Of a stretch of 64,000 nt of DNA, positions 1 to 13,109 are shown piece by piece (positions within the stretch are counted from its first letter, which is position 1; every line of letters begins with the position of its first letter). The DNA comes from Cephalotus follicularis (Eukaryota; Streptophyta; Magnoliopsida; Oxalidales; Cephalotaceae), in contig BDDD01002111.1 in assembly GCA_001972305.1 (NCBI GenBank), positions 62,001-126,000 on the forward strand, read 5' to 3'. A model generated the notes under the pieces. That model worked only from the letters and a program-made list of their open reading frames with translations. It ran no database searches and was not told the DNA's origin. The translations under genes and the position numbers were made by a program.

Positions 1-1595
1 ATTTTATTGAATTTAAAAATTTATAAGAGTAATTTATATTAATAGAATATTAAATTCAATAATTAAATTTAAATAATATCATCGTTAACGTAGATTTTCT
101 ATTAGGAGTCTACACCTAGGGACTTTTAAGATTACAAAAGAGGAGTTATTTGTGACTATGTGTTTATATTTTTTTTTAGATTTTGTTTTTCATTTTTTCA
201 AGATATCTTTTTTTCTTTTCTTCATCTTTCTGATACAATTTTATAAAAACAAAAAATTATTTGTTCCCTTAATCAAACATGGATAAATCCTTTTTATAAT
301 TTTTTTTCTTCTTTTTTTTTTGTCCAAAAGAAAATAGACCATTGATTATAGCATAATAAGGAGGCAAATGATTGTAACTTATATTTGAAATATGTTCAAT
401 TTAAATTTAATGTCAAAATATGAATTTAAAGACACGTCCATTATCCAATATGTTCCATTAACTCTGATATAGAAGGATTTTTATTTTGTCATCTGCGGTA
501 AGAAATTATAATCCAAATATTAAATGAGATGGAAGAGATTGGAGAAGAGATTATTTTGACTATTGAGACACCAATGAATTATGGTAAAGTGGCAACGTTG
601 GATTGGTTTGCGAGGTTAAAGACAACTCTGTTTTTGGCTTTTAGCTCCATCTTATTTGGAGTGTCTTACGCAATCCTTTTATCATAAAAACCATTGTGAA
701 CCTGAGAACCCACCTTTTTCCTACATCAAACCAGCAAACAAGATCCTTAAACCAATACGTGTTCGTGGGGTTTTGGCCACGTGCTCGTTTACAATCATAG
801 ACAGGATGCCTTCATCCTCCAAAATCTAACCTTTTGCAAAGAAGGCACGTGCCACTTTGCCAACTTGTCTGAAACTTTCATGGGTCCCACTTAATCTTGT
901 TTAACTTCGACAATTACAATTTCTATTGGTTGATTTATGCTTACTTTTGGTGGTGATCACCTTAGAGGAGTAAAAACCAGATCGTAGTTTAATCAATCCC
1001 CCACCAAATGGTAATACTGTAAGAAATTATTATAGATCAGATATTGAAAATATTGTCTGTCTGGTTGCCTGGTTGGTCAAATCGAGTATTGGTAGACCTT
1101 TCTCCTCTTCTCTTGGAAACATCATTTCTTGATCTAACTTTGAACTCAAATTTGTTTCTTCCACTTCAATATCAATTCTAGTGAAGATTTGGGTTGCAGC
1201 ATTTGTCTTCCACTTAAAGTAAAAGAATCAGTTTTTTTCTTTTTTTGGATTTAGAGCCTTCAGGGTGATACAAGCAGACACCGCTATACAAGTTTGTAGA
1301 TGGAAACCAGATCAGATAACTCTGATTTATGAACTGGGCTGTAATTTTTTGTTGACCCCAAGTTCTAAAAATCCAATCTTTACGGTCCTTTTTCAAGGCA
1401 TCCACTGTAGGAAACATTGATTTGTAAACTGGGCTATTGCTGTTATTCCCATTTGTACAAAAATCATCCCATATCGGAAATTCAAGATTTTTTTTTTCTG
1501 AGAGAATTACATAATTTTATAGATTCCGAGTTTAGGAAACATTGAATTGTCAATTGGGTCACTGTTGTTATCCTTTACATCATAAGTAGTGAGTT
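1..1595. other. Intergenic / FBT upstream region
   Basis: AT-rich DNA with several poly-T tracts and no credible coding region. The last few hundred bases before 1596 should hold the promoter and 5' UTR of the FBT gene, but no clear TATA box or UTR intron could be fixed. A 67-codon minus-strand ORF at 1214-1417 has no recognisable features. Confidence 0.6.
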
Positions 1596-4500
1596 ATGGT
1601 AGAGGGAGAAAATGCAAAAGGGTCTAATGGGGTATTGGAGGAAGAATATGAGCCCAAAGGAGGGTGGTGTCAATGGATATTGACTCCAGTTTATTGGTTC
1701 AAAATGCTGGCCAATGAAATGCACTGGAGTTTTGTGATTGGTGTAGTGGTTGTTTACGGAATAAGCCAGGGATTAGGTGGTGCTCTATCTCGAGTTGGCA
1801 CCGAGTATTACATGAAGGATGTTCAAAAGGTGCAGCCCTCAGAGTCACAGATTTACACAGGAATTATGTCAATTCCTTGGATTGTGAAGCCCCTTTGGGG
1901 TCTTCTCACTGATGTCCTCCCCCTCTTCGGGTACCGTAGACGGCCTTATTTCATTTTAGCTGGTAAGTGATGCATGACACTCTGTTTTTATGATTATATA
2001 CTACATGATTATTATCACAATGAGATTTCATTTGTATGTTCACATTAGCGGTCTTTTCTTTTTAAGTGTCCATTAGATGTTGATGTTATCTACCTATTTC
2101 CCTGCTAAACCCCCTCTTGCATTCCTTGTCATGGTTACTTCATTGACACTGCTTTGAGAAACAAAGGTCAAATATTTGCTATACTGATTGTAATGGACTG
2201 TCTTTGTTTATTTATTCCAATGTAGTGTGGAATTCTTATTGATTGTAATTAGAAACGAGATATAAACAGTGTATGCAATTTTCATTTGTTTTTTATTAAC
2301 TGGTGGTAATCTGCTATAGATCGTAGTAGTATGCTATAAGAATCTGCACAGAATTTTGCAGAAAACAGGAGAGATGAAAGTGATGGCTTTGCATAATTTA
2401 CTAGCATATATGTTAACTTTATATTAATATCAAGATTTAGTCGAGCATCGGACTTAATTACCTTTTTGCCTAGTACAGTTTAATATCCTCAATGTCAATT
2501 AATAGTCATAAGCTGCCTATGATTCTGGAGAATAAAAACGAATATACCGAGAATACCAGTTCGAGTAAAATAATCCCCATAATATGGTCAAAGTTAGTTT
2601 TCAATGTGTATCTGAGAAACCCCAATGTGTGTCTGAGAAACCCTTCTTCATTCACTAAGGTAGTTTAAATTCGGACGAAAATGAATGTCTGTGATATATG
2701 TTAGTAAGGAAGCACAGTTTTCATGAGTCTCGTGGCAATAAAGTAGTTAATTTCCCGTAAAAAGTGCAGTTTCTAATGAAGTTGTTACTACATCACTTAA
2801 AGTTGAATAGCAATTCTTTTTTTTCTGTGTAGTTACTGGAATCAACATACCGTTTATAATATTTACCGAACTCTGTCCCAGGAAGTAATTCCCCTTCCTT
2901 AAAAATCAACCCAGTAAGTACCTCTTTTAAAAAGTAGCAACATATGGGCGTTTCCTGGGCAACATCCCTGCTAGTTTTGACATCTTATGGGTAAATGAAT
3001 AAAGTGATCTGTTAAAAACATGAATGTGTGATGCAACACTAATCTAATGTCAAAGTAATTTTGTGTATAAATCCCTGATTTGCTTGATATGGTAGGATAT
3101 TAATATTTTTAAAGAGATATAATAGTGGTAAAAAATGTTATTGGTCAACACTATCCTCTCATTAGATAGCTCTTTTTTTTTTCTCGAACAAAATACTTTT
3201 TTTAATGTCAGGTTTGCTCGGTGCGGTATCCATGTTGTTAGTATCATTGCACGAGAAGCTGCATCTCGCATTTGCCTTACTGTCATTAACAGCTGAAAGT
3301 GCTGGGGTAGCCATAGCAGATGTGACTATTGATGCCTGTGTGGCACAGAACAGTATTAGTCATCCTTCACTTGCAGCTGACATGCAAAGTTTGTGTGCCT
3401 TGAGCTCTTCAATCGGAGCACTGATGGGTTTTTCTGTCAGTGGCATTTTTGTTCACCAAATTGGCCCCAAGGTTAGCTGATGCTCAACTTTTAAACTGAT
3501 GACATTAAACTTCTCTACTTTTCATTTATTTCTTTTAAAAATTGACTATCTTGTCGCTTAGAAGATTTTATTTCCACGTCCCTGGTAGGGTGTGTTTGGC
3601 TTGTTGACAATCCCAGCTGGGCTTGTATTTTTGGTTGGAATTTTGCTTCATGAGCCCCATTTGCCCAACTTTTCTTACAGTCAGGTATTATTAAGCTCCT
3701 GCTCACTGACTCTTGGTTATCTTACACTCATAATTCTCACTTTTTTTTTTGTTTTTGGTTTGACACAGGTAAATCTTAAGTTTCTTGATGCTAGCAAGGC
3801 TATGTGGATGACATTAAAATGCCCGGACGTGTGGAGACCATGTTTATATATGTACTTATCCATTGCATTGAGCTTGAATATCCATGAAGGGTTGTTCTAT
3901 TGGTATACCGACTCAAAGGGTGGCCCATCATTCTCGCAGGTTCTTAATTCTGCACCCATTTTCATTAGATTTAGAGGCAACTGTGTTCCATATGACGACC
4001 TACATAATTCAGATCTGCTAAATTGTATGGTAGTGATGCATTTTAAATCTGCACAATGGAAAACAATCAAGAAATTGTCGCAAAAAATCAGAAGTGGTAG
4101 GTGAGAGGGGATTTTGCCTTACTCTTAGACAATTCTAGGGAATTTTAGAACAGAGTCAAGTAGGGAAAATAAATTTGTGTTACAAAATGGTAACACATAA
4201 GTATCATATGTTTACCTTTTAATGAGATAGTTGGGTGATTGCATAATTTGGAGGATCATTGACAATTTTGGGGACTTCAAATAATGTTTTACATCCTGTC
4301 TTTCCCAATATATTGCTATAGTGAAGATTGCAAGGATCATAATTGCTTCACCACTCTAGTGAAAATTTAACATCGCTGTGCCTTGTGCAGGAGACTGTTG
4401 GTTACATACTGTCGATTGGTTCTGTTGGCTCCCTCTTTGGGGCTATACTCTACCAATATGTTCTAAAGGATTATCCTTTCCGAGACTTGCTTTTCTGGAC

Positions 4501-4990
4501 TCAGTTGCTATTTGGTTTATCAGGAATGCTAGATTTGATGTTGGTGCTGAGGCTGAACTTGGAACTTGGTATACCAGATTATTTCTTTATCATTATCGAT
4601 GAAAGTGTATCCCAGATGATTGGTCGGCTCAAATGGATGCCCCTCCTTGTGCTCAGTTCCAAGCTTTGTCCCTCTGGTGTTGAAGGCACTTTCTTTGCTC
4701 TGCTTATGTCAATTGATAATGTTGGACTGCTGTCATCCTCATGGGGAGGTGGTTTCCTACTCCACATATTAAATGTCACTCGGACAGATTTTGACGATCT
4801 CTGGCTGGCCATTCTGATCCGAAACATTTTGAGGGTCAGCCCACTTTGTTTGTTGTTTTTGATTGCGAGAGGTGATCCCAACTCTTCCATTCTTCCAAGT
4901 GAGATGCTGAGGGCAAAAGAGGAGACTGAAACTTCAGATACTGAGAATATTGAACTGGTGTCCCTCATGACCAGCGTCGATGGTAGGTAG
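1596..4990 (+). CDS. Folate-biopterin transporter family protein (complete, five exons)
   Basis: Membrane carrier of the plant folate-biopterin transporter (FBT/BT1) family within the major facilitator superfamily; family members move folates or pterins across membranes. Exons read as 1596-1962, 3212-3471, 3589-3684, 3769-3939 and 4391-4990, all GT-AG and in phase, giving 497 residues, the usual family length. Family motifs are visible: a [12 protein letters not shown] block near residue 100, [12 protein letters not shown] in exon 2, [14 protein letters not shown] and [15 protein letters not shown] in exon 4, and [19 protein letters not shown] and [15 protein letters not shown] in exon 5. Many hydrophobic segments fit a roughly twelve-helix carrier. 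The start is the first ATG in frame, followed by an acidic soluble N-terminus. No stops or frameshifts were seen. Substrate and membrane cannot be told from sequence. A diverged paralogue lies at 60.3-61.2 kb. Confidence 0.93.
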
Positions 4991-6724
4991 GCTTAAACAG
5001 GAATTATGTTTCATCAAGCTCATATAAACTGTTAATGTAATGTTTTGGAATATACGTGATGAGATGGCCGAAATCATTTGAGATTGAAAGGATTCTTACT
5101 CTATGCAACACTGAGAAACCGTGCGCGTTGAATGGCTAGCCGCAGGATTTTTGCACGTGCATATTCGAGTGCCATCTTGCTCCATTTTGCATCTTTCCTC
5201 CCTTTGATCATTTGCCTTTTTTCATGTTGTAATTTTGTTCAAACAGTTGCAGTTAAGTTTGTAGGAAGACATACCGAGTACGATGAAATTTTTGTGTGAA
5301 TTTAGTTGTGTCTTAGGTTGCTGAATACCATTCTTAAACTGCTTGCAGAAGAAGATACCTTTTGTTTTTTGGGTATATCAGAAATATTTTTATGCCGTAT
5401 GGTAATTTCTTGTTCACATTTCAGTAGACTTTTAACTGTAACTTGTCTGTTAATCTGTACATAATCAGCATGTTATAACATAACCTGAGAAATGATGTAA
5501 AGTAAATCTTTTTTAAAAAAAAATAAAAGAATAATCAAGCAGGTTCTCATATTACTCAATTTCATGCAACCACAATTTCCAGGTTGGTTATCTATTGGAT
5601 CAATGAAACTCTGAACCTTTTAGGCAACTGGAAAAAAGAGAAGATAAAAGTTGAAATCCTACCCTCTTTTTTTAAGTCCTTAATCTATACTTATTTTTTT
5701 CGTTTTTTTTTTTACCTTATCATTTTATTAAATCTCAAAAGCTGAAAAAAGTATAATATAATCTCTCTGTTAAATTTTCTCTATACATTTTTTTATTCTT
5801 TCAATTATCACTAAATAGTTATCTTTCTTAATTTCATAATTGAAAATCCGTATTTTCTTTCTTTCTTTTTTCCTTTCTTCTAACTATCAAAGTCATCCAT
5901 AAATAAATTAGAGTAACATATAATTTAATTTTTAAATCTCTTTATTATGACAAATGTACTTTTAATCTATGGATATGAATGTTGATTGAACACATTGACC
6001 GTTAACAATTCCATTGAGATAAAATATAGATTAGTTATGAAGTTCAATATTAAAAACATTTTAATTCTTTTATAATATGTTAAAGAGATAGAATCTATTA
6101 ACATATAGCGTAAAACTTTTCAATTTTACACTTCATTTCTCACAATTGATTGAAAAGAGAGAAACTAGTGAGACCATCCTCAAATAACAGTGAGAGATGA
6201 GATGAAAACATAAAAATTTTATACCATGTGTAATTAGATCCCAACTCTGGTAAATGCACTTGAAATCCCTAAATATGAACATTTATAGAACTCATTCCCT
6301 CTGTTACTTATCTTTTAACTTTGTTTATTGACATAATTAAGTGTCATTTGTTATAATAGAGAAAGTGTTATTTACACGTTATCACTTAGCCGCTTCTTAA
6401 CATTTTTGGGCTTTAAAAGGTACCCTCACCTCGATATGATGGGGGCCCATGAATGTTCCAACTAATCCCAACCCAGTTCAACGGCAATCCAACTGAAGAC
6501 TATAATAGATACGAGTTAAAAATAAAAGAGTAAAATAAAAGTCGTTTGAAGTTAGGTGGAAAATGCACTTAAACCTATTAGTTATAATAAACATGACAAA
6601 TGATTTGTTGGTTTTGTCAATTAATTAGGTTAAAAGTTTAGTGAGAAGATATTAATATGTGTAATCAATATTCATATTTAAAGACTAAAAATAAATTTAT
6701 CATTGGTTATATTATAGATGGATA
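4991..6724. other. Intergenic, AT-rich
   Basis: The FBT 3' UTR and poly(A) region should occupy the first few hundred bases. The rest is AT-rich with homopolymer runs and no ORF, RNA gene or repeat that I can recognise. Confidence 0.6.
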
Positions 6725-6728
6725 GACT

Positions 6729-6950
6729 AATTTTTTACAATAATAATAGACTTACTAATAATTTTATTAACTTTTTCATACTAACACATGTGTTTCTGTA
6801 CATAATGACATTTAGAGAGTAAAACACATGATTTGATATCATTATTTTTCATGAATAAGTAAATGCATGACATATGTCATGCCCCATTTGTTAGTATGAA
6901 AAAATTAATAAAAGTGTTAATAAATATAACATTGTTAAATTTTTTATAAT
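6729..6950. mobile_element. Fold-back MITE next to Tat1
   Basis: Long imperfect inverted repeat. The left arm at about 6729-6790 (containing CTTTTTCATACTAACA) is mirrored by the right arm at about 6884-6949 (containing TGTTAGTATGAAAAA). The arms are about 60 bp and surround about 95 bp of loop. No coding capacity. This is typical of a non-autonomous DNA transposon. Tat1 starts a few bases beyond its right end. Confidence 0.65.
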
Positions 6951-6954
6951 AACT

Positions 6955-7453
6955 GTTGATATCGAAATCAACAACACAACAGTACATTATGTGTAGAGGT
7001 TTGATTTGTAGAGGAAAACGCGTTGACTGCTCCGATGATGATGTTGATGTGGTGTTTTATGATCCTCTTTGCACACAAGAAGCAAATAAACGAAGGTCCA
7101 AGAGGTTTACTCCCGGGGACACTCCGATGATTAAGTTAGATAGTGGCAAAGAAGATACAATAAGGTAGTTTTAGTATAGAATTGATCGATCTATAAATAT
7201 TGTTTCTTTGAGTTATTTATAGGACTACCTGGTTGTAATTGCCCTTACTTGCATTGCGAAGTTGATTATGAGTCCCTAAGAAACGGCCAATGATATTGTC
7301 CATTTCCTTATTTGGCGTCGAGACGTTATCTTGTGCATTATCATTATAAATTTAAACTGCTTGAGCACGTGGTTGTAGCTCCAGAGGACACATGATTGTA
7401 ATTCCAGAGGACACGTGGCAGTGTCTTATTTGAGTAAAAATTTTGCCATATCA
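6955..7453 (-). repeat. Tat1 3' LTR (left copy)
   Basis: About 499 bp, TGTTGATATCG...GCCATATCA as read on plus. It pairs with 13797-14296 along its whole length, with many substitutions, so the insertion is old. Near its right end it carries ACACGTGG, an ACGT-core box. Short hypothetical ORFs inside it are not genes. Confidence 0.88.
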
Positions 7454-7480
7454 TATGCCCCATGGTCTTCAATTTCTGGG
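7454..7480 (-). promoter_or_regulatory. Tat1 polypurine-tract region
   Basis: On the minus strand this stretch ends GACCATGGGGCATA directly before the LTR, and the equivalent site of Tat2 ends GACCAGAGGGCATA. Position and purine richness fit the plus-strand primer of reverse transcription. Confidence 0.5.
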
Positions 7481-7985
7481 CTTGGCAGAGAAGAAAAACC
7501 ATTTGTGAGGTACGCTTGCTTTGAACGGGCCTTAAATGGGTAATTAAGATTGTTTTGGCTTTTGGGCCTTACTATTTGGCCCATCTCTGGCATAAACTGT
7601 GGCGTGGCAGAGCAAGAGTTATTTCCGCTTATGTCTTTTCACTTGCCGCGTATAATCTCTTTGTTTCCCGCATCTGATTTGATGGGCTGATCTCAGTTGT
7701 TTAATCTTGCAAAGATCGCATGGTCTGAAATCAACTTAGCCTTTTTAAATTACTCTTTCTTATTGAAGAAGTTTCTTTACGCTTCTTCATATTTCAAAGC
7801 TTTTGCTCTACCAAGTTTTTCGATCTTTCAATCATCCAATCGAAATCCCTTCGAATTTTCTTTTGCAAAATCCTCAGGTGAGCCATTCCCTACTGTTTGT
7901 TTACAAACTGACAAGGGTGTCACTTTGGGTTTTTCTTTGCTTCTCAACTTTTCTTTTTCTCTCTCTCCTCTTCGCTAATCTCTAG

Positions 7986-10313
7986 ATATCTAGGGTTAAG
8001 CAAACTTCTAGACAAGCTACTACACCTGCAGAGGTACGCCGCATGACCGAGGGGGTGATTGTCGTCGAGCGTCCTCTTGGTGCAGAGGAGACCATGGATG
8101 TAGCCGTTGCAGGCGCTCCTAATGTCACATCTACCAAGCCTGGGACCCAAGTTTTTAGGACCCACTTCGATAGGAGTGTGCTTAATCACAAAAAAGTGAT
8201 CAAATTGTCCAGAAAATATTGCTTCCTAAGGAGCTTGGGGTTCTCCCTTCCCCGAGATCCTATGGAGACCACAGAAAGAAAACCTGGTCTCTTTGTGGTT
8301 TTTAAGGATGCTCTGTTGCATGGCTTGAGACTCCCTATACCACCTTTCGCTACTACGATTTTGAGGACCTTCCAAATTCATCCTTCGCTGCTTCAAGCGC
8401 AATCCTGGGCCTTCATCATAGGTTTCTTGGTGAAGTGTTTGGAAACGGGAGTAACACCGATGGTGGGGCTATTCAAGGAGTTTCGCTCCCTCAATGCATC
8501 TCCTGACAAGTGCGGTTGCTATTTCAAGTCACGTGTTGGTTTGACCAAGAAGCTATTGGTGAATCCTACAAAGTCTGTCAAAGGCTGGAGGGGGAAGCAC
8601 TTCCTTGTTAGGAATCTCCCTGGCTTCACTCCCTGTCACTGGTGTGACTCATTGGATACCTAACACCTCAATCAGATAGTAGTTTTGACTGTAGCAGAGA
8701 AGGCAGCCCTGGCAAAGCTCTCTGTACTGGAGCCAGAGGAGGTGAATTCTACCATCTTTGAGGTTCATCTGCGCCGTGTCGGGCTGAGCATGTTCCCTGG
8801 TCGGTGAGATGCCTTGGATGATGAAGAGTAGATCCCATTGGGGATAGAGAGAAAGGGGGTTCAAAATAGCATAGAAGAACTCGTGGCCTCGCTTGTCAAC
8901 GAGGGGGAAAGTTGTATTAAGCCTTCCTCACCTCCTCTGCTTCTAATGTATTCATTTCTTTGTTCAATCACCATTAATGTCATTCATGCTTTTGACTCTA
9001 TTCTCTTGGTTCTCTGCAGTAATGGCTTCTCGGCGATCTACGACTAACGTCTTGAGAGCTGTTAGGGAGAAAGCAAAGGTTGTTGCCGAGGAAGGGAGGC
9101 AGAGAGCCTTGAGGGTTACGGCCAAGGCGACAGAGAAGAGACGAGAGAAGGAGGCTACTGTTGCTGAGGCTGCCAGGGTAAGTTCTGCCCGTGGCAAACA
9201 AATTACAGGGGACCAACCAACTCTTCCATCCAAAATACAAAAGGAGAGAAGAGGCAGAGAAGGCTCTTCTCGGGAGCATGCTGATGTGCCCCTCGATGGG
9301 CATTTTCAGGACCTTGCTCGTCTTGTCAAGCCTTAGGATGCCGACCAGATTGAGGAAGAGCTAGAGGCACTGAGTTACTCTGGCGCGGACCTGAATACTC
9401 CAGGGGCAACTTTTGAGCTCAGCAGAATGTGCTTCCTCCCTGCCAAGATGAATGCAAGAAAGTGTTGGACCATTAACCAAGCCTAGAACCACTGTCTTCA
9501 GAGCAATATTAGAGTATGTAACTTCCTCCCCTCTTTTTTTTTAAGTTTCCTCTTTGATTTTCCTTTGACTTTGGTCTTTCTTTTCCAAGCTCTGAATGAC
9601 GTCCATATGATGATGGAAAACTCCAATGATGACCATGAGCTTATCCAACAGCTTCGCGATCACGCCCAGCCGGAGGACGTTCTTGGGGGTCAGGAGTCAG
9701 TCCTGGAGGAAAAGAGGTAGGCTCTAGAAGCTTTGGATAAGGCCAAAGAGGGGGGAGAGAAACTCATTCGGACTAATAAACATTTTTATGACACGTTGAA
9801 AGCCGCGGAGGAGAGGTCCTCTAGAATCCAAGAGATGGAAGCTGCTCGAACTCAAGCGACAGTGGACAAAGCCCTTGAGGAATTTAAAGTTTCAGCTAAG
9901 TTCCAAGGTGCTCTAACTAAGGTCGTCGATGACTTTAGGGCTTCCCAATATTTTGAAGAGGAAGTCCTTAAAGAGTCCACGATACTCTTTCGCAGGATCT
10001 TTTACCTGCCACAATTGGGTTGCTCAACATCCGGAAGTTCCTCTGGATTCTATTATTTGTTGTCTCAGTGCATGAGTTTGACTTTTTTCTCGAGGGGATT
10101 GATGCATAGGAAGAGAAAGCTCTCCTTGCCTTCCAGGAAAGAGAACGTCTCGCCCGAGAATCAGAAGAACTACAAAGGGCAAAGCATTCAAGTGCGATTG
10201 TCCCTTACACTAGTCCTGCTGCAGATCCTGGGTTTGTTCCTTCTTCCGAGGACTCCCAAGTGCCTGCTTCTCCTCCTACATATAATATTCCCTCAGGTGA
10301 TAATGATGTTTAG
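7986..10313 (+). pseudogene. Antisense passenger gene of Tat1 ('putative gypsy type transposon' protein), degraded
   Basis: This gene runs opposite to gag-pol and is homologous to the antisense gene of Tat2. A 5'-UTR intron is predicted at 7878-7985 (donor CAG/GTGAGC, acceptor CTCTAG). The first codon after it is ATA instead of ATG, followed by a frame reading SRVKQTSRQ, which lines up with the H3-like start of the Tat2 copy. The main domain (about 8190-8640) contains FPxxxRKPGLF-like text, IHPSLLQAQSWAFIIGFLVKC and LFKEFRSL, the plant Pfam 'putative gypsy type transposon' pattern. A TAA stops it at 8661-8663, where Tat2 continues. Later exons start after the acceptor at 9020 (MASRRSTTN, basic and Ala/Lys/Arg-rich). 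They include a coiled-coil segment at 9733-9990 and finish near 10311 after further stops and frameshifts. Confidence 0.72.
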
Positions 10314-11560
10314 GCTAGAATTTTTTCTTTTTTGCCTTGTACGCTTTTACAACAATTTACACTTATGTAATTTTTTCTTTGATAGATGAAATTTGACTTT
10401 TGCTTCTTTTGAGCTTTTTCATTCCCTTAGGAATTTTCATTTAAGTAATAAAACTTAATTTTTGTTTCATTCGAGCTTTTTCATCCCCTTAGGAATTTAT
10501 ATGCCTTTGTAAACATCTTTTATAATGGTCTGATATTCTTCAGACTAGGTTGCCTAAGTTTTTTTAACCCACGTAGGGCACTTTGTATCAAAGTGCTTAG
10601 CCAAAGAGACTTGGTCTTTATGAGTTCTTAAGTGTTCGCAGATCAAGTTTTAGGTCTGATATGACAAGTTCTTATGGATTTACAGACCAGGATCTAGTAC
10701 TGGTCTGATATTTTTCAGCCCAGGTCGTCTGAGCTTTCTAGCCCTCGTGGGGACACTTGTATTAAAGCGCTCAGTCCAACAACCTTGATCGTTACAAGTT
10801 CTTATGTGTTCGCCTATCAAGATATGATGTAGGTCTGGTCTGACAAGTTCTTATGGATTTGCCGACCAACATTTGCTCCCTTGGGAGTCTTTTCGATTTG
10901 CTCCCTTATGAGTCTTTTATGATTGCTTCCTTAGAAGTCTTTTAAGCTTACTCCCTTAGGAATATTTTATTTGTCTAAGTGTTGAAGGGTGTTCATTGAA
11001 CAACCTTTTCTGACTGCTCCCATAGGAGTCTTCTCTGATGAGCTTGTTTTAAAGCTTTAGGTGCTCCTCGGATGGGAGTTTTAGGAACTCCTCTGATGGG
11101 AGTCTTAGGTGCTCCTCTGGCTAGAGTCTTAGGTGCTTCTCTAGAGGGAGTCTTTGGTGCTCCTCTGACGAGAGTCTTCTCGGATTGGAGACTTTAGTCT
11201 TTTCGAGACATTAGTCTACTTAGGTGTTTGGTTTGCTCGATACTGGGAGAGCTTTGGTTCTGTATTAAGGCCTGCTCTGATCACTCCCTTGGGAGTCTTC
11301 TTTGCCAGCTCCCTTGGGAGTGGACTGACAAACTTGTATTAAATCTTTTGTTGAGGAAACTTGTTGGAGGCTGTTCAGAGGTTTAAGGACGTGAACATTA
11401 AATCTCCTGTCCCTTGCAAACTTGGAACTGCTTTTTTTGAAGAAAAAATTCTCTTTATTGACATTCTTGAACATTTGTACATATTTGCAAAATTCATTGA
11501 TAGTACTTCCTCAAGTGCTCAAAATTCCAAGCCCTAAGAATCTCTCTGCCCCCTAGGGTT
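10314..11560. repeat. Tat1 spacer with hairpin-rich short repeats
   Basis: Non-coding stretch between the 3' end of the antisense gene and the 3' end of pol. From about 10870 to 11310 it holds a ladder of imperfect repeats, each with an inverted pair such as CTCCCTTGGGAGTC or GCTCCTCTGATGGGAGTCTT, at spacings of roughly 25-35 bp. Comparable arrays sit at the same place in Tat2 and Tat3. Confidence 0.6.
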
Positions 11561-13109
11561 TCAAGTTTGAACGTTCCAGGTCGGAGCACTTTCTTCACCT
11601 TGTAGGGTCCCTCCCAATTAGGAGATAATTTTCCTCTAGTGCCAGTAGGATCAGCTATTGCCACGTTTTTAAGGACTAAGCCTCATTCCCTTAATGGTTT
11701 GGAGTTTATCCTTTTATTGTAATAACGGCTCACCCTTGTTGGTAAGCTGCTACTCTGATGACCGCTTTATCTCTAAACTCTTCCACTAAGTCGAAGAGAT
11801 TTCTCAAACCTTCTTCATTATTAGTTTCATTGAAAAACACCACTCTAGGAGAATGCACTCCAATCTCCACCGGTATCATAGCTTCTGATCCAAAACAAAG
11901 GCTAAATGGAGACTCACCAGTTATGGTCCGGTGAGTGGTTCTATTAGCCCACAATACAATGGGTAGTTCCTCTATCCATTTTCCCTTTCTAACTTCGAGG
12001 CACTTTTTCAATCCTAAAATGATTTCTATGTTAATGACCTCTGCTTTTCCATTGCTTTAATGATAGGCTACATAGATAAGCCTATGCTCAATTCTCCACT
12101 CCTTACAAAAGTTTCAAAAAGCTTCACAATCAAATTGCTTTACATTATCAGAGATAATTACTCTGGGAACCCCAAATCTGTAAATGATTGATTTCCAGAC
12201 AAAGCTCTTCGTCTTGCTCTTCGTTAATGTGGCCATGGGCTCTGCTTCCACCCATTTGGTGAAGTTGTCCACTGCCACAATTAGGTACTTTCTCTGTCCT
12301 ATTGCCACAAGTAATGGTCCAACAAAGTCCATTCCCCGTTACGAAAAGGCCAAGGGGTAGTGATGGATGTTAAGGGCTCTGATGGTCTTCTGCTTATGTT
12401 GGCATTCTTTTGACACTTATCACATTTCCTCACAAATTTGATGGCATTTTGGTGCATGGTCAGCTAGAAATAGTCTTGCCTCAACGATTTATTGGACAAG
12501 GTTCTGCCCCCCGTGTGATTTCCACACACTCTTTCCTAGACCTCCCTTAGAGCGTAGTCGGCCTCTTAGGGAGTTTGACATCTCAACAAAGGGGAAGAGA
12601 ATGACCTTTTGTAGAGGACCCCTTCTCTGAATTGGTATCTATTGGATCTATATACCAACCTTCTTGCCTCATCTCGGTCCTCTTGCAAAATACCATCCCT
12701 TAACCAACTAATGAATGGAGTCATCAAATTTGGCTCATGTTGGACATCGATGTCCATCACATCCGTGTCTGAGATGGTGGGCCTGTCTAGATAGTCTACA
12801 AGCACGGCTTGATTTTTTTCTAATTCCTCCGCTGTAACTAGTTTCGACAACTGGTCTGCTTTGGCATTTCAAAACCCGGAAGACTTGGAAAGCGGACTTC
12901 AAACTTTGAAAATGAGCCAAGTATTTAGCTATTGTGTCTTCTCTGACTTCGTACTCTCCACTTGCCAAACCAACCACCAGCTGAGAATCACTAGAGGCTT
13001 CAAGTTTTTGAACCTCTACGTGCTTCGCTATTGTCAATCCGGCAATAAAAACTTCCCATTCTGCTTCATTGTTTGTTGCTTTGAAACCAAATCTTAGAGC
13101 ATATTCCAA
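11561..13109 (-). pseudogene. Tat1 pol remnant: second RNase H and integrase, broken
   Basis: Reading right to left: an RNase H-like segment at 13109-12870 (ALRFGFKATNNEAEWEVFIA), a linker at 12850-12566 (AEELEKNQAVLVDYLDRPTI), an H2C2 zinc-binding region now full of stops around 12550-12340, integrase core pieces at 12332-12114 (MDFVGPLLVAIGQRKYLIVA and VIISDNVKQFD) and a C-terminal piece at 12011-11730. Stops and frameshifts separate them. The usual TDNG around the second catalytic Asp reads SDNV. No function is expected. Confidence 0.85.

Noticed and set aside
4579-4968. 129-codon minus ORF opposite the last FBT exon
   Set aside because: Shadow of a strongly conserved FBT exon.
6950-6954. 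Clear target-site duplication for Tat1
   Set aside because: Left ATAAC and right ATAGT match at only three of five bases, so it is reported only as possible.
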